Assembly (NCBI RefSeq): GCF_003337375.1
Contig: NZ_QPJD01000006.1
Span: 45,172 to 109,171, forward strand
DNA length: 64,000 nt
Reading direction: 5' to 3'
From: Paenibacillus prosopidis
GTDB lineage: Bacteria > Bacillota > Bacilli > Paenibacillales > Paenibacillaceae
How positions within the stretch are numbered: the first letter of the stretch is position 1; each line of letters begins with the position of its first letter. Below, piece by piece: positions 1 through 8,180 of this stretch. Both the position numbers and the translations under genes were made by a program. The notes beneath the pieces were generated by a model. That model did no database searches and had not been told where the DNA came from. It was given only the letters and a program-made list of their open reading frames with translations.

Positions 1-24
1 TCCTAAAAGACAGGAGAATACGAG

Positions 25-426
25 ATGATTACAGCAGAACAAGCCCGCAAGATCATCGCCGCCGGCGAGGCGCGGGCCACGGAAATCGGCGTTCCGGTCA
101 ATATTGCAGTCCTGGACGCCGGCGTGAACCTGAAGGCCTTTGGCCGGATGGACGGTGCCCTTCTGGGCTCCATCGACATCGCTCTCGGCAAGGCCCGGAC
201 AGCCGCACTGTTCGGCATGCCCACCGAGGCGATCGGTGAATTCTCCAAACCCGGCGGCACCTCGCCCGGCCTGGAGCAGACCAATGGCGGTCTGGTGGTC
301 TTCGCAGGCGGCCTCCCCCTGCTAGACACCAGCGGCATCCTTATCGGTGCAGTCGGCGTATCCGGCGGCGCAGTAGCTCAGGACCTCGACATCGCCCAAG
401 CCGCGGCAGCGGCGCTCGGCAACTGA
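25..426 (+). CDS. HbpS/GlcG-family heme-binding-like protein, copy 1
   Basis: A 133-residue protein of the GlcG/HbpS fold (DUF336). The family includes a heme-binding sensor protein and many uncharacterised small proteins next to oxidoreductases. The N-terminus (ITAEQARKIIAAGEARA), the central GRMDGA and GKARTA stretches and the Gly/Ala-rich C-terminal part with VGVSGG are typical. There is no signal peptide, so it should be cytoplasmic. AGGAG lies eight bases before the ATG. The short-chain dehydrogenase at 479 follows after 52 bases, so the two are probably co-transcribed. Base composition differs sharply from the Paenibacillus-like part of the window. The ligand or reaction cannot be told from sequence; the family call is good, the function is open. 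Confidence 0.85.
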   Translation: MITAEQARKIIAAGEARATEIGVPVNIAVLDAGVNLKAFGRMDGALLGSIDIALGKARTAALFGMPTEAIGEFSKPGGTSPGLEQTNGGLVVFAGGLPLLDTSGILIGAVGVSGGAVAQDLDIAQAAAAALGN

Positions 427-478
427 GCACCAACCCAAGCACAACCATCAACCCAAATGTGAAAGGAATGAATGTATC

Positions 479-1285
479 ATGACAACCAAGACCATCCTCA
501 TCACCGGCGCTGGCTCTGGCTTCGGCAAGGCAGCGGCCATCGGCATGGCCAAGAATGGCCACAACATCATCGCTACCGTCCACGTATCCTCGCAGGTGAC
601 CCCGCTGCGCGAGGAAGCCGAAGCCCTCGGCCTCTCCAACCTGCGCGTCGAGCGGCTAGACTTGACCGACTCTTATGATATCAAGCAGGCGCAGTCCTGG
701 GACTTCGACGTGCTCTGGAACAATGCGGGCATGGGCGAAGCCGGCCCGGTCTGGGAAATCCCCGTCGATCTCGTCCGCAAGAATTACGAGGTCAACGTCT
801 TCCTGCCACTGATCCTCACTCAAGGCGTTGTCCAGAAATGGGTACGCGAGGGCAAGAAGGGCAAGGTCGTCTTCACTTCGTCCATGGGCGGCCTGTTCAC
901 CCCTGCCAACTGGGGCACCTATGTTTCGACCAAGCATGCGCTGGAGGCATTCGCCGAAGCCATGCAACAGGAGTTGGCCCAGTATGGGATCAGGGTCCAG
1001 ACCATCAATCCGGGCGCCTATTACACGGGCTATAACGAAACGATGGCGGACAATCCGTTCCGCTGGCTCGATGACGAGGTCAACTTCACAAAGCGCGCCG
1101 ATCTGCGCAAGGGCTTCGACGATTTCTTCGCCACGCCTGAAGGCAAGATGGATGCGCAGGAGATGATCGATCGCATGATCGAAATCGTCCCCGCCGACGA
1201 AGGCAAGTTCCGAAACGTCGTCCCTCAGGTGATCGAGGACATGCTGAAGAACCATCAGCTCGCCGCCTGGGAAAACCGGATCTGA
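479..1285 (+). CDS. Short-chain dehydrogenase/reductase, copy 1
   Basis: A 268-residue classical SDR. The cofactor-binding motif TGAGSGFG lies at about residues 10-17, the NNAG motif at about 80, the catalytic Ser in FTSSMGG, and the catalytic Tyr/Lys pair in TYVSTKHA (YxxxK). It should be a soluble NAD(P)-dependent oxidoreductase; the substrate is unknown. The C-terminal half (residues 190-268) is longer and more charged than in minimal SDRs. The ATG follows GAAAGGAATGAATGT. It belongs to the same GC-rich module as the HbpS-like gene before it and is repeated at 1769 with one residue change (R172 here). Confidence 0.88.
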   Translation: MTTKTILITGAGSGFGKAAAIGMAKNGHNIIATVHVSSQVTPLREEAEALGLSNLRVERLDLTDSYDIKQAQSWDFDVLWNNAGMGEAGPVWEIPVDLVRKNYEVNVFLPLILTQGVVQKWVREGKKGKVVFTSSMGGLFTPANWGTYVSTKHALEAFAEAMQQELAQYGIRVQTINPGAYYTGYNETMADNPFRWLDDEVNFTKRADLRKGFDDFFATPEGKMDAQEMIDRMIEIVPADEGKFRNVVPQVIEDMLKNHQLAAWENRI

Positions 1286-1314
1286 TCTCAACCTAAAAGA
1301 CAGGAGAATACGAG

Positions 1315-1716
1315 ATGATTACAGCAGAACAAGCCCGCAAGATCATCGCCGCCGGCGAGGCGCGGGCCACGGAAATCGGCGTTCCGGTCAATATTGCAGT
1401 CCTGGACGCCGGCGTGAACCTGAAGGCCTTTGGCCGGATGGACGGTGCCCTTCTGGGCTCCATCGACATCGCTCTCGGCAAGGCCCGGACAGCCGCACTG
1501 TTCGGCATGCCCACCGAGGCGATCGGTGAATTCTCCAAACCCGGCGGCACCTCGCCCGGCCTGGAGCAGACCAATGGCGGTCTGGTGGTCTTCGCAGGCG
1601 GCCTCCCCCTGCTAGACACCAGCGGCATCCTTATCGGTGCAGTCGGCGTATCCGGCGGCGCAGTAGCTCAGGACCTCGACATCGCCCAAGCCGCGGCAGC
1701 GGCGCTCGGCAACTGA
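1315..1716 (+). CDS. HbpS/GlcG-family heme-binding-like protein, copy 2
   Basis: Identical at the protein level to the gene at 25-426 (133 residues), with the same AGGAG eight bases before the ATG. It lies 29 bases after the stop of the first dehydrogenase, so all four genes could form one transcript. Perfect conservation of both copies points to a very recent duplication, continuing gene conversion, or an assembly error over a repeat. Confidence 0.85.
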   Translation: MITAEQARKIIAAGEARATEIGVPVNIAVLDAGVNLKAFGRMDGALLGSIDIALGKARTAALFGMPTEAIGEFSKPGGTSPGLEQTNGGLVVFAGGLPLLDTSGILIGAVGVSGGAVAQDLDIAQAAAAALGN

Positions 1717-1768
1717 GCACCAACCCAAGCACAACCATCAACCCAAATGTGAAAGGAATGAATGTATC

Positions 1769-2575
1769 ATGACAACCAAGACCATCCTCATCACCGGCGC
1801 TGGCTCTGGCTTCGGCAAGGCAGCGGCCATCGGCATGGCCAAGAATGGCCACAACATCATCGCTACCGTCCACGTATCCTCGCAGGTGACCCCGCTGCGC
1901 GAGGAAGCCGAAGCCCTCGGCCTCTCCAACCTGCGCGTCGAGCGGCTAGACTTGACCGACTCTTATGATATCAAGCAGGCGCAGTCCTGGGACTTCGACG
2001 TGCTCTGGAACAATGCGGGCATGGGCGAAGCCGGCCCGGTCTGGGAAATCCCCGTCGATCTCGTCCGCAAGAATTACGAGGTCAACGTCTTCCTGCCACT
2101 GATCCTCACTCAAGGCGTTGTCCAGAAATGGGTACGCGAGGGCAAGAAGGGCAAGGTCGTCTTCACTTCGTCCATGGGCGGCCTGTTCACCCCTGCCAAC
2201 TGGGGCACCTATGTTTCGACCAAGCATGCGCTGGAGGCATTCGCCGAAGCCATGCAACAGGAGCTGGCCCAGTATGGGATCAAGGTCCAGACCATCAATC
2301 CGGGCGCCTATTACACGGGCTATAACGAAACGATGGCGGACAATCCGTTCCGCTGGCTCGATGACGAGGTCAACTTCACAAAGCGCGCCGATCTGCGCAA
2401 GGGCTTCGACGATTTCTTCGCCACGCCTGAAGGCAAGATGGATGCGCAGGAGATGATCGATCGCATGATCGAAATCGTCCCCGCCGACGAAGGCAAGTTC
2501 CGAAACGTCGTCCCTCAGGTGATCGAGGACATGCTGAAGAACCATCAGCTTGCCGCCTGGGAAAACCGGATCTGA
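1769..2575 (+). CDS. Short-chain dehydrogenase/reductase, copy 2
   Basis: The second copy of the 268-residue SDR, differing from the first only at residue 172 (K here, R at 479-1285), plus two silent changes. The motifs TGAGSGFG, NNAG, the SS catalytic serine region and YVSTK are intact. The stop is followed almost at once by a GC-rich hairpin at 2591-2617, which may end the foreign operon. The substrate is unknown. Confidence 0.88.
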   Translation: MTTKTILITGAGSGFGKAAAIGMAKNGHNIIATVHVSSQVTPLREEAEALGLSNLRVERLDLTDSYDIKQAQSWDFDVLWNNAGMGEAGPVWEIPVDLVRKNYEVNVFLPLILTQGVVQKWVREGKKGKVVFTSSMGGLFTPANWGTYVSTKHALEAFAEAMQQELAQYGIKVQTINPGAYYTGYNETMADNPFRWLDDEVNFTKRADLRKGFDDFFATPEGKMDAQEMIDRMIEIVPADEGKFRNVVPQVIEDMLKNHQLAAWENRI

Positions 2576-2590
2576 TCTCAACCTGCCACC

Positions 2591-2617
2591 GGGCGGCGCC
2601 TCAAGCGGGTGCCGCCC
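2591..2617 (+). terminator. GC-rich stem-loop after the duplicated module
   Basis: GGGCGGC and GCCGCCC pair across a loop of about 13 bases. No T-run follows, so this is a stem-loop of the kind that ends operons in GC-rich organisms rather than a canonical Bacillota terminator. Base composition turns AT-rich just after it. Confidence 0.45.
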
Positions 2618-2740
2618 CGAAAGTAGGGATTCTACATTTTACTCGCAAGAAATATTCGGCGGTAAAGTAATCATTCTTATATATAAGTGTGAGGTTTTCT
2701 CTTAAGGTAAATTAGGTTAGTTTTTTAAAATAATAAAAAA

Positions 2741-2775
2741 TACCCTACGGAACCAACGCCGCAGGGTATTTTTTT
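2741..2775 (+). terminator. Rho-independent terminator
   Basis: TACCCT and AGGGTA form the stem, helped by inner G/C pairs, followed by seven T. It lies between the GC-rich module and the transporter gene. It has the normal Bacillota form, unlike the hairpin at 2591. Confidence 0.75.
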
Positions 2776-2934
2776 AATAAGGTATTAACTGCGACCTACT
2801 TTGTTGCAGTCCGTGCGGGTTAAGTCATATACGCTTGAGTACATTCCTGTCGCCCGTACTCCAGCGACTCATATCTCTTGCTACTATGACCTTATTACGA
2901 TAATAATTAGAATCAGTTTTAGGAGGAAATAAAA

Positions 2935-3570
2935 ATGGATGAGAACAAAACACAAAATGACCATTCGCAGCATTGGTCGAATCCGACGCCTGCGGGGCTT
3001 GTTGCGCTTGCTGTAGCCTGCTTTTGCTTCTTTGCTTTGCTGACGGGGAGTGTAGATGCAAGTGCTATGCCGCTGCTTGCCTGCTTTTTGCTTGGCGGGT
3101 TCGTAATTCAGTTTGTAGTCGCTTTGCTTGACCTCAAGGCAAACAATCTGTCGGGCGGCAACACATACCTTTACTTTTCCGCATTCTTTATGCTTGTGAG
3201 CGGACTGGAAATGTTATTAAAGTATTACGAGCCCGGACTGGACGCGAGAATAGACGGTTGGGCATGGACTGCTCTTGCGCTTGTGGTTCTGCTCTGGACG
3301 CCCGCATTTTTCAAGTCACCGGCAATACTTTTCGAGCTTATAGTTGTATTGAACTTCGCGATAATCAGTATCGCTATTCACGACTTCGGCATAGTCAGCG
3401 CAGGATTCAGCAATGTTCTTGCTCATATCGCCGCATACGCGCTGCTCATCTGCGGATTGCTTGGAATATATCTGTCGGCTGCGCTTGTGGTGAACGGCAC
3501 TTTTGGCAAAGAAATCTTTCCGAATCCGAGTCCGTTCTATACTAAATTGCAAAATAGAAAGAAAAACTGA
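2935..3570 (+). CDS. Acetate/succinate-type transporter, GPR1/FUN34/YaaH (AceTr) family
   Basis: A 211-residue integral membrane protein with about six hydrophobic segments. The family signature NPxPxGL appears as NPTPAGL at residues 17-23, just before the first membrane helix. Members such as E. coli SatP take up acetate or succinate. The ATG follows AGGAGG by eight bases. It stands alone: terminators at 2741 and 3577 frame it. The C-terminus is short and charged. The family is confident; acetate as substrate is inferred from the family. Confidence 0.85.
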   Translation: MDENKTQNDHSQHWSNPTPAGLVALAVACFCFFALLTGSVDASAMPLLACFLLGGFVIQFVVALLDLKANNLSGGNTYLYFSAFFMLVSGLEMLLKYYEPGLDARIDGWAWTALALVVLLWTPAFFKSPAILFELIVVLNFAIISIAIHDFGIVSAGFSNVLAHIAAYALLICGLLGIYLSAALVVNGTFGKEIFPNPSPFYTKLQNRKKN

Positions 3571-3576
3571 AAATTG

Positions 3577-3604
3577 AAAAGCACGGACATCTCCGTGCTT
3601 TTTC
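3577..3604 (+). terminator. Rho-independent terminator after the AceTr gene
   Basis: AAAAGCACGGA and TCCGTGCTTTTT form a perfect stem with a four-base loop and a T-run, starting seven bases after the stop codon of the transporter. Confidence 0.9.
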
Positions 3605-3772
3605 TTATTTTTTCGGGAAAATAACTTCAGTTGTGTCCTCGTGACAATTAAATTAGTTAAATATTAATGAAATTAAACATTCAGCACGTGCATAATGTTT
3701 CCGTTCATTATCATAAGCACCAGGACATGCTGTTTTCCGGCTGGTTCGCCAGCCACTAAAAAACAACTCTCA

Positions 3773-3945
3773 TTATCCCTGTGCTTCCGAAGCGTCCGTT
3801 ACAATCTCGCCAGTTTCGCAGTCAATGATAATCTCATCATCTGATGCAAACTTGATTTTAGGCTCGGCGGTCTTGTCGTTTAAAGTGCTGACCGTTCCGT
3901 CAGCCGTGATGAAGTCTGAACGCAGCGGCGCGTATTTCAATGGGG
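3773..3945 (-). pseudogene. C-terminal fragment of an unrecognised protein
   Basis: On the minus strand an open frame without a start reads ...KYAPLRSDFITADG, then KIKFASDDEIIIDCETGEIV and ends ...SEAQG with a TAA at 3773-3775. The composition is protein-like (acidic, alternating hydrophobic), but nothing upstream supplies an N-terminus or a ribosome-binding site. I do not recognise the family. It is probably the tail of a decayed gene in a region full of remnants. Confidence 0.35.
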
Positions 3946-4255
3946 GTGCGCGGCGACTACTGGCGTATGGACGACGAGCGCGTTGCTCGGTCGTTCGAAG
4001 ACCGAACGAAGATGAGCTTTTCGAAATCAGGATGACAAACGCTTACCTCGCTAAACTAATACCGTTGTCCAACCTAATTTTTAAACGATCATTCGATTAA
4101 TAACCTCGTCACTACCCGCATTGTCCGCCCTTATCCACAAGGAGAGGAGAGGGTGACCATCAATAAGGCGTTTCGCGGTCAGTCCTACTCGATTCCGGCA
4201 TTCTCCAGAATGAAAGAATAAGGAAGGGTCCGATTAACCATTCTATAATTATGAG

Positions 4256-4420
4256 TGGGTGCTATGTTTAAAATAACTTTGAATTTGCCAGAATGGCGCA
4301 CATTGAATCGCATGTCTAGGCAAGACGTTGAGGCATTCACGGTTATACCTACGGACATTACGCAGGGGACCAGCTGCTTGTACAATGGTCCAGGCTTGCC
4401 AATGAAGCAGCAGGGACGTA
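4256..4420 (+). pseudogene. Probable GGDEF (diguanylate cyclase) domain remnant
   Basis: One frame reads DVEAFTVI and, after a shift of frame near 4340, another reads TYGHYAGDQLLVQ. Joined, these resemble the start of a GGDEF domain (DxDxFKxINDTYGHxxGDxLL). The GG(D/E)EF motif itself is absent and a stop follows at about 4419. I read this as a short, frameshifted leftover. The match is short, so confidence is low. Confidence 0.35.
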
Positions 4421-4763
4421 GCCACGTATGTGATCTGAAGAAAGCTTTTCCGAGGTAAAGTGAAACTAACAGCCCCGTACTTGTATTTATGGGGTTATTT
4501 GTTGTTCGCCGATAACATGTCGGAACGTCAAAATGATTCTGTGATTGAGATGATCAATTCTATTAAAAACCTATTGACTCGCCGAAAACTCTAAGCACTC
4601 CATATAGTTCCGCAACATCGATTGTTATGCGAGATTTAATAGTTTTAGCGACGGGTAACAGACCCAGGTGAACATCCGATCAGCCCCGGCTACTGAGAAA
4701 TACACCACCAAGACAAAATTGGTCAACCAGCCAACGCGATTTAACCATCCCCCCCCCCCCGTC

Positions 4764-4993
4764 TTACCATAGCCGTTGCTGATATTCGTTCGGTAACATG
4801 CCGGAGTGGCGAAGGAACAGGCGTGTAAAGATCTCCGTAGTGCAGCCGACCTGTTCGGCGATTTCCTTGATTTTTTTCTTCGGCTACTCTTCCATGAGCT
4901 TGCAGGCCATTTGGTAGCGGAATTCGACCAAATAGTCCTTGAAGTTGCGGCCCACTTCTGATGCCCGGTAAAATGTCCGATTCATGCCCGTTT
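4764..4993 (-). pseudogene. AraC-family regulator, C-terminal DNA-binding remnant
   Basis: The minus strand encodes about 75 residues of an AraC double-HTH domain: MNRTFYR, FKDYLVEFRYQMACKLMEE, then IKEIAEQVGC, and FLRHSGMLPNEY near the end. A TAG at 4884-4886 interrupts the frame between the two helix-turn-helix units. No N-terminal domain is present upstream. A run of ten or more C lies just beyond the stop, near 4750. It is a non-functional leftover. Confidence 0.75.
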
Positions 4994-5189
4994 TTTTTAC
5001 CGATAATTACAAGGTGGGGAAAGGTTAAGTTTTAACTCGTATTGTATTACTATAGGATAGGGGATTATTAGAGGGTAATGGGTTTGAATTATTACGAACG
5101 CATGTTACGCGCATTTTCCAGGAAGGCCATCATTTATACGCTGCTGATCGAGCCCGTCTTTTTGCAGCTTTATTGGTTTCCTTCGAGAC

Positions 5190-5365
5190 ATCGCGCCGCC
5201 GGCCGATTCGTCCTGGGAGAAGGGCGCGTCCAACTGGGCGAAGTGCCGCGAAGAGCTGCTTACCAAGTATAAAGGACGTGAACTGTTCAAGACGTATGCA
5301 GAGCAGATCTCCAAGGCGCACGGACGACGATATCTCTTGTATATCTTAATTCCGTTACTATGAGG
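5190..5365 (+). pseudogene. Unidentified C-terminal protein fragment
   Basis: A frame without a usable start reads DIAPPADSSWEKGASNWAKC, then REELLTKYKGRELFKTYAEQ. It then runs into the duplicated LysR tail and stops at a TGA at 5359-5361. The alpha-helical, Lys/Glu-rich tail resembles the end of extracellular solute-binding proteins, but the match is too short to be sure. It is fused out of frame to the LysR-derived repeat at 5330. Confidence 0.3.
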
Positions 5366-5406
5366 TCCGCTGCATGCATATTCATTCAAGAGATGAATTC
5401 ATATGT
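5330..5406 (+). repeat. Duplicated LysR gene tail (matches 8004-8080)
   Basis: These 77 bases match 8004-8080, inside the C-terminal codons of the LysR gene at 7221-8099, at 71 of 77 positions with no gaps. The LysR reading frame is still open here (SLVYLNSVTMR is preserved). The copy ends 60 bases before the start of the other LysR gene (5466). It is direct evidence that LysR genes here were once duplicated in tandem and partly lost. Confidence 0.9.
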
Positions 5407-5465
5407 AAGTACAGGACGATCATATAACACAGTACGATCTATTGGGAAAAGGAGGTGAATCTTTC

Positions 5466-6365
5466 GTGTTCTGGCAACTAGAATGTTTCGTTGGAATTTG
5501 CAAAGAAGGAAGCTTTACTAAGGCCGCAGAAGTTTTAATGATCTCTCAATCTAATTTAAGTCAACATATCCGATTTTTAGAAGGAGAAGTTGGAACTCCT
5601 TTGTTTGAGAGAGTTGGTAGGGGGGTAAAGATTACAGCTGCCGGTGAAATACTTTACGAAAAGGCTCTTTCTGTGATGAGGCTCATTGAAGAATCGAAGA
5701 AAGAAACTTACGAGTTACGCAATGCTCGAACAAATAATCTTTTGGTAGGCATCCCGCATATGGACTTTTTTTGTTTAATACCCCGTTTTTTGAAATTCCA
5801 TGAACAGTATCCTGATATCACATTACAATTTGCCAGTGCAGAGGATACATCACAGCAATTATTGAATAGTAGTATCGATATTGGCATTACCGACAATCAT
5901 GAACCAAACAAAGAAATTCACATGATGCACCTATATAAAGAAGAACAAGGATTGGTCGTTTATGCGGATCATCCATGGGCAGATCGAACCGTTATTTCTT
6001 TTCAGGAGCTAGAAGATTTAGAATCTGTCTTATTTGTTAGGGATTTAAGTCTAATCCAGCAACTTCATACATTCAGCGATAAGATCGCTAAATCTTCAAA
6101 GTTTGAGTCAGCTTACACATCAATGCATCTTTTTATGGTGCTGCATAAGATGGGGGTAGCTATTTTACCTGCTTCTTTAATTGAAAACAGCTTTTTTGGT
6201 CAGCAATTAAAAATGATTCGTCTCGTAGATCCAACGCCTGTTCGTGAGATCAAACTTATTTTTAAAAAGCATCATTACAATAATCCTTCGGTTCAAACAT
6301 GTATCGAGTTTTTTCTAGAACAATCGAAAACACTTGGCACACTATGGCCATCGCAAATAGGGTAA
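5466..6365 (+). CDS. LysR-family transcriptional regulator
   Basis: A LysR protein of 299 residues from the GTG at 5466, chosen because AAAGGAGGTGA sits seven bases upstream; an ATG at 5442 lacks a site. The N-terminal winged HTH (FVGICKEGSFTKAAEVLMIS, then LSQHIRFLE) is followed by a two-lobed effector domain starting near residue 85. It is clearly paralogous to the regulator at 7221. A terminator follows at 6411. The neighbours on both sides are remnants of solute-binding protein and LysR genes, so its former target may be gone. Ligand and targets are unknown. Confidence 0.9.
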   Translation: MFWQLECFVGICKEGSFTKAAEVLMISQSNLSQHIRFLEGEVGTPLFERVGRGVKITAAGEILYEKALSVMRLIEESKKETYELRNARTNNLLVGIPHMDFFCLIPRFLKFHEQYPDITLQFASAEDTSQQLLNSSIDIGITDNHEPNKEIHMMHLYKEEQGLVVYADHPWADRTVISFQELEDLESVLFVRDLSLIQQLHTFSDKIAKSSKFESAYTSMHLFMVLHKMGVAILPASLIENSFFGQQLKMIRLVDPTPVREIKLIFKKHHYNNPSVQTCIEFFLEQSKTLGTLWPSQIG

Positions 6366-6410
6366 TTATGAAGTTTAAACGCTTCCTCGATTTACCCTCC
6401 AACCCATATT

Positions 6411-6445
6411 AAAAAAAGACAGTCACTGCTGACTGTCTTTTTTTT
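6411..6445 (+). terminator. Rho-independent terminator after LysR
   Basis: GACAGTCA and TGACTGTC pair around a four-base loop, flanked by seven A and eight T, so it could work in both directions. It starts 45 bases after the LysR stop. Confidence 0.9.
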
Positions 6446-6780
6446 GCGATGAATTGAATTATCATCAGCAAGAATCGCTGTAACGCATAGCGATTGCCAA
6501 GACGGTATCGTAGGTTTCTTGGCATGCCCAATCTCGATGGTACTCCAGCAGAACGGACAGTCAGTTGAACAGACATGTCCCATTAAATGTCGCTTATATA
6601 GCGGCTTTTATTTTAAATTCTAGGGGTGCATTTTTATTGTGCAAAGCGGGCTTGGTCTAAATAGAAAAAACATTTGGACCTTTCAGAAAAGCGATAGCAC
6701 CAAAAGTACGTTAAAGTTAATTAATCAGGTGGGATTCACAAACAACAGGAATATGGTAAAGACAATGAATATGGTGGACT

Positions 6781-7134
6781 ATCAATTTCGATTGGTTCAC
6801 CAGCAAGTGGGGAGACAACGTCGTTTCCGATTATATAACGAAGTAGACGGGCATCAGCTTGAACTTTATCGTGCCTGCTGACAACGTCAACGAGAAGCCC
6901 AACACGATGATGGCAGCAAGGTCGCTTCCTGACTTCATCACGCTGGGCTAAGTACGAGGATGCCGTGCAGAAGATGATCAAGGGAGATAGGGTGCTTCGA
7001 TTAAATGAGCTAGCGGATCAGTATGATCCTTATTTCTATATAGTCGCAGACCCCATAGCTGGTATACACAGGCTGACGGCAATGTGGTATGACTACCCGA
7101 ATGCTTTCTTGAACAGAACCAGCCAGCGAATATA
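6781..7134 (+). pseudogene. Extracellular solute-binding protein (LipO-like) remnant
   Basis: Pieces of a Paenibacillus-type carbohydrate-binding lipoprotein occur in shifting frames. They are INFDWFTSKWGDNVVSDYIT, an in-frame TAG, TGISLNFIVPADNVNEKPNT and LPDFITLG. After a frameshift come YEDAVQKMIKGDRVLRLNEL and ADQYDPYFY, and after another, ADGN. The signal peptide and roughly the last two thirds are missing. It lies directly before the LysR gene at 7221, suggesting the LysR gene once sat beside a sugar ABC transporter. Confidence 0.75.
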
Positions 7135-7220
7135 GGTGATGTCAATTCTAAGGGGTGCATATCACTCTCAATGAGGCGCCGCTTTTTTGTTTGAACTATC
7201 TTTGCAGCGAGGGATACACA

Positions 7221-8099
7221 ATGGAATTACGCCAACTTAAATATTTTATTCAAATATGCAAATCGGGAAGTTTCACTAAAGCTAAAGGAGAATTAGGTGT
7301 GACTCAGCCTACACTAAGTCGGCAAATTCGGGCTTTGGAAGATGAGTATAATATTCCACTGTTCGATCGGGTAAGTAGGGGAGTTGAAGTAACGGAAGCG
7401 GGAAAAATTCTCTTGAAAAAGGGCAACGCTATAATGAATCTTCTTGAAGAGGCGCGAAATGAAATATATGGCGTAAACAATATATCTAGAGAAATAATTT
7501 CTATTGGATGTTGTCCTTCTGAACTTGAATATCTTGCTCCCTATTTCATGAGATTTCGCGAAAAGTACCCGAATTTTTTATTAAAAATTATCGATGCTGA
7601 GGATGCCGAGAATAAAGTTTTGGAGCAAAGGGTAGACATTGGAATCACCGCAAAACCGATTTCTGATGCTTCGGTCATTTCGACTCATTTGTATAGACAA
7701 GAAATGGCGCTATTGGTTCACTCAGAACATCCTTTGGCTGATAAATCTTCAATTCCTTTTCGATCCTTGAAGCAATTGAATTCTATCATGTTTCGAGACG
7801 AAAACAAATCATTAATTAATATGTATTGTTTATCTTGTGGGTTCACCTTGAAGTCGATAATAGAAACGTCCTCCACTTCAGTATTGATTCATTGGGTTCG
7901 TCATGGACTTGGAGCAGCTCTTATACCAACATCTTTGCTCGAAAGTTTAAGGGACGAATCTTTGCGTATTGTAAGATTAGAAGGCCATGTTCCTTGTTGG
8001 GATATATCTCTTGTATATCTTAATTCCGTTACTATGAGGCCCACTGCACGTTTATTCATTAAAGAGATGAATTCATATGTCCAAGCGGTGCTGCGCTAA
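7221..8099 (+). CDS. LysR-family transcriptional regulator (paralogue of 5466)
   Basis: A LysR protein of 292 residues. The start is the ATG at 7221 (MELRQLKYFIQIC), the canonical LysR beginning; the open frame extends upstream to 7155 without support. The HTH region SGSFTKAKGELGVTQPTLSR is followed by a substrate-binding domain with the AALIPTSLLE stretch near residue 235. Its C-terminal codons are partly duplicated at 5330-5406. The gene runs toward the germination operon on the opposite strand. Targets are unknown. Confidence 0.9.
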   Translation: MELRQLKYFIQICKSGSFTKAKGELGVTQPTLSRQIRALEDEYNIPLFDRVSRGVEVTEAGKILLKKGNAIMNLLEEARNEIYGVNNISREIISIGCCPSELEYLAPYFMRFREKYPNFLLKIIDAEDAENKVLEQRVDIGITAKPISDASVISTHLYRQEMALLVHSEHPLADKSSIPFRSLKQLNSIMFRDENKSLINMYCLSCGFTLKSIIETSSTSVLIHWVRHGLGAALIPTSLLESLRDESLRIVRLEGHVPCWDISLVYLNSVTMRPTARLFIKEMNSYVQAVLR

Positions 8100-8180
8100 C
8101 GGTTAATGATAGCGTTCGAATTAGAGGCATTTCCAACTGCAGCCGTTTCGCTCAAGTCGTTGCGAATCATTTCGGATGAA

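Larger units (their letters stand above)
1..2580. repeat. Tandem duplication, two 1290-bp units (1-1290 and 1291-2580)
   Basis: The two units align base for base with a 1290-bp period. By eye I find four substitutions: 1/1291, 974/2264, 993/2283 and 1261/2551. Only 993/2283 changes a residue (R172 versus K172 in the dehydrogenase). Each unit carries an HbpS/GlcG-like gene and a short-chain dehydrogenase. The first unit starts at the window edge, so more copies may lie upstream. After 2580 a third unit begins with ACCT and then diverges. The unit is strongly GC-rich with G/C-ending codons, unlike everything right of about 2620. Confidence 0.95.

Noticed and set aside
656..1291. Long minus-strand open frame opposite the SDR (also 1946-2581)
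   Set aside because: GC-rich sequence gives long antisense frames; the plus-strand SDR has complete motifs and a ribosome-binding site.
3739..3754. GGCTGG-TTCG-CCAGCC hairpin as a terminator
   Set aside because: No T-run on either strand directly after the stem; it may be structure without termination function.
4740..4760. Poly-C run, possible phase-variation tract
   Set aside because: It is downstream of a dead AraC fragment and not in or before an intact gene.
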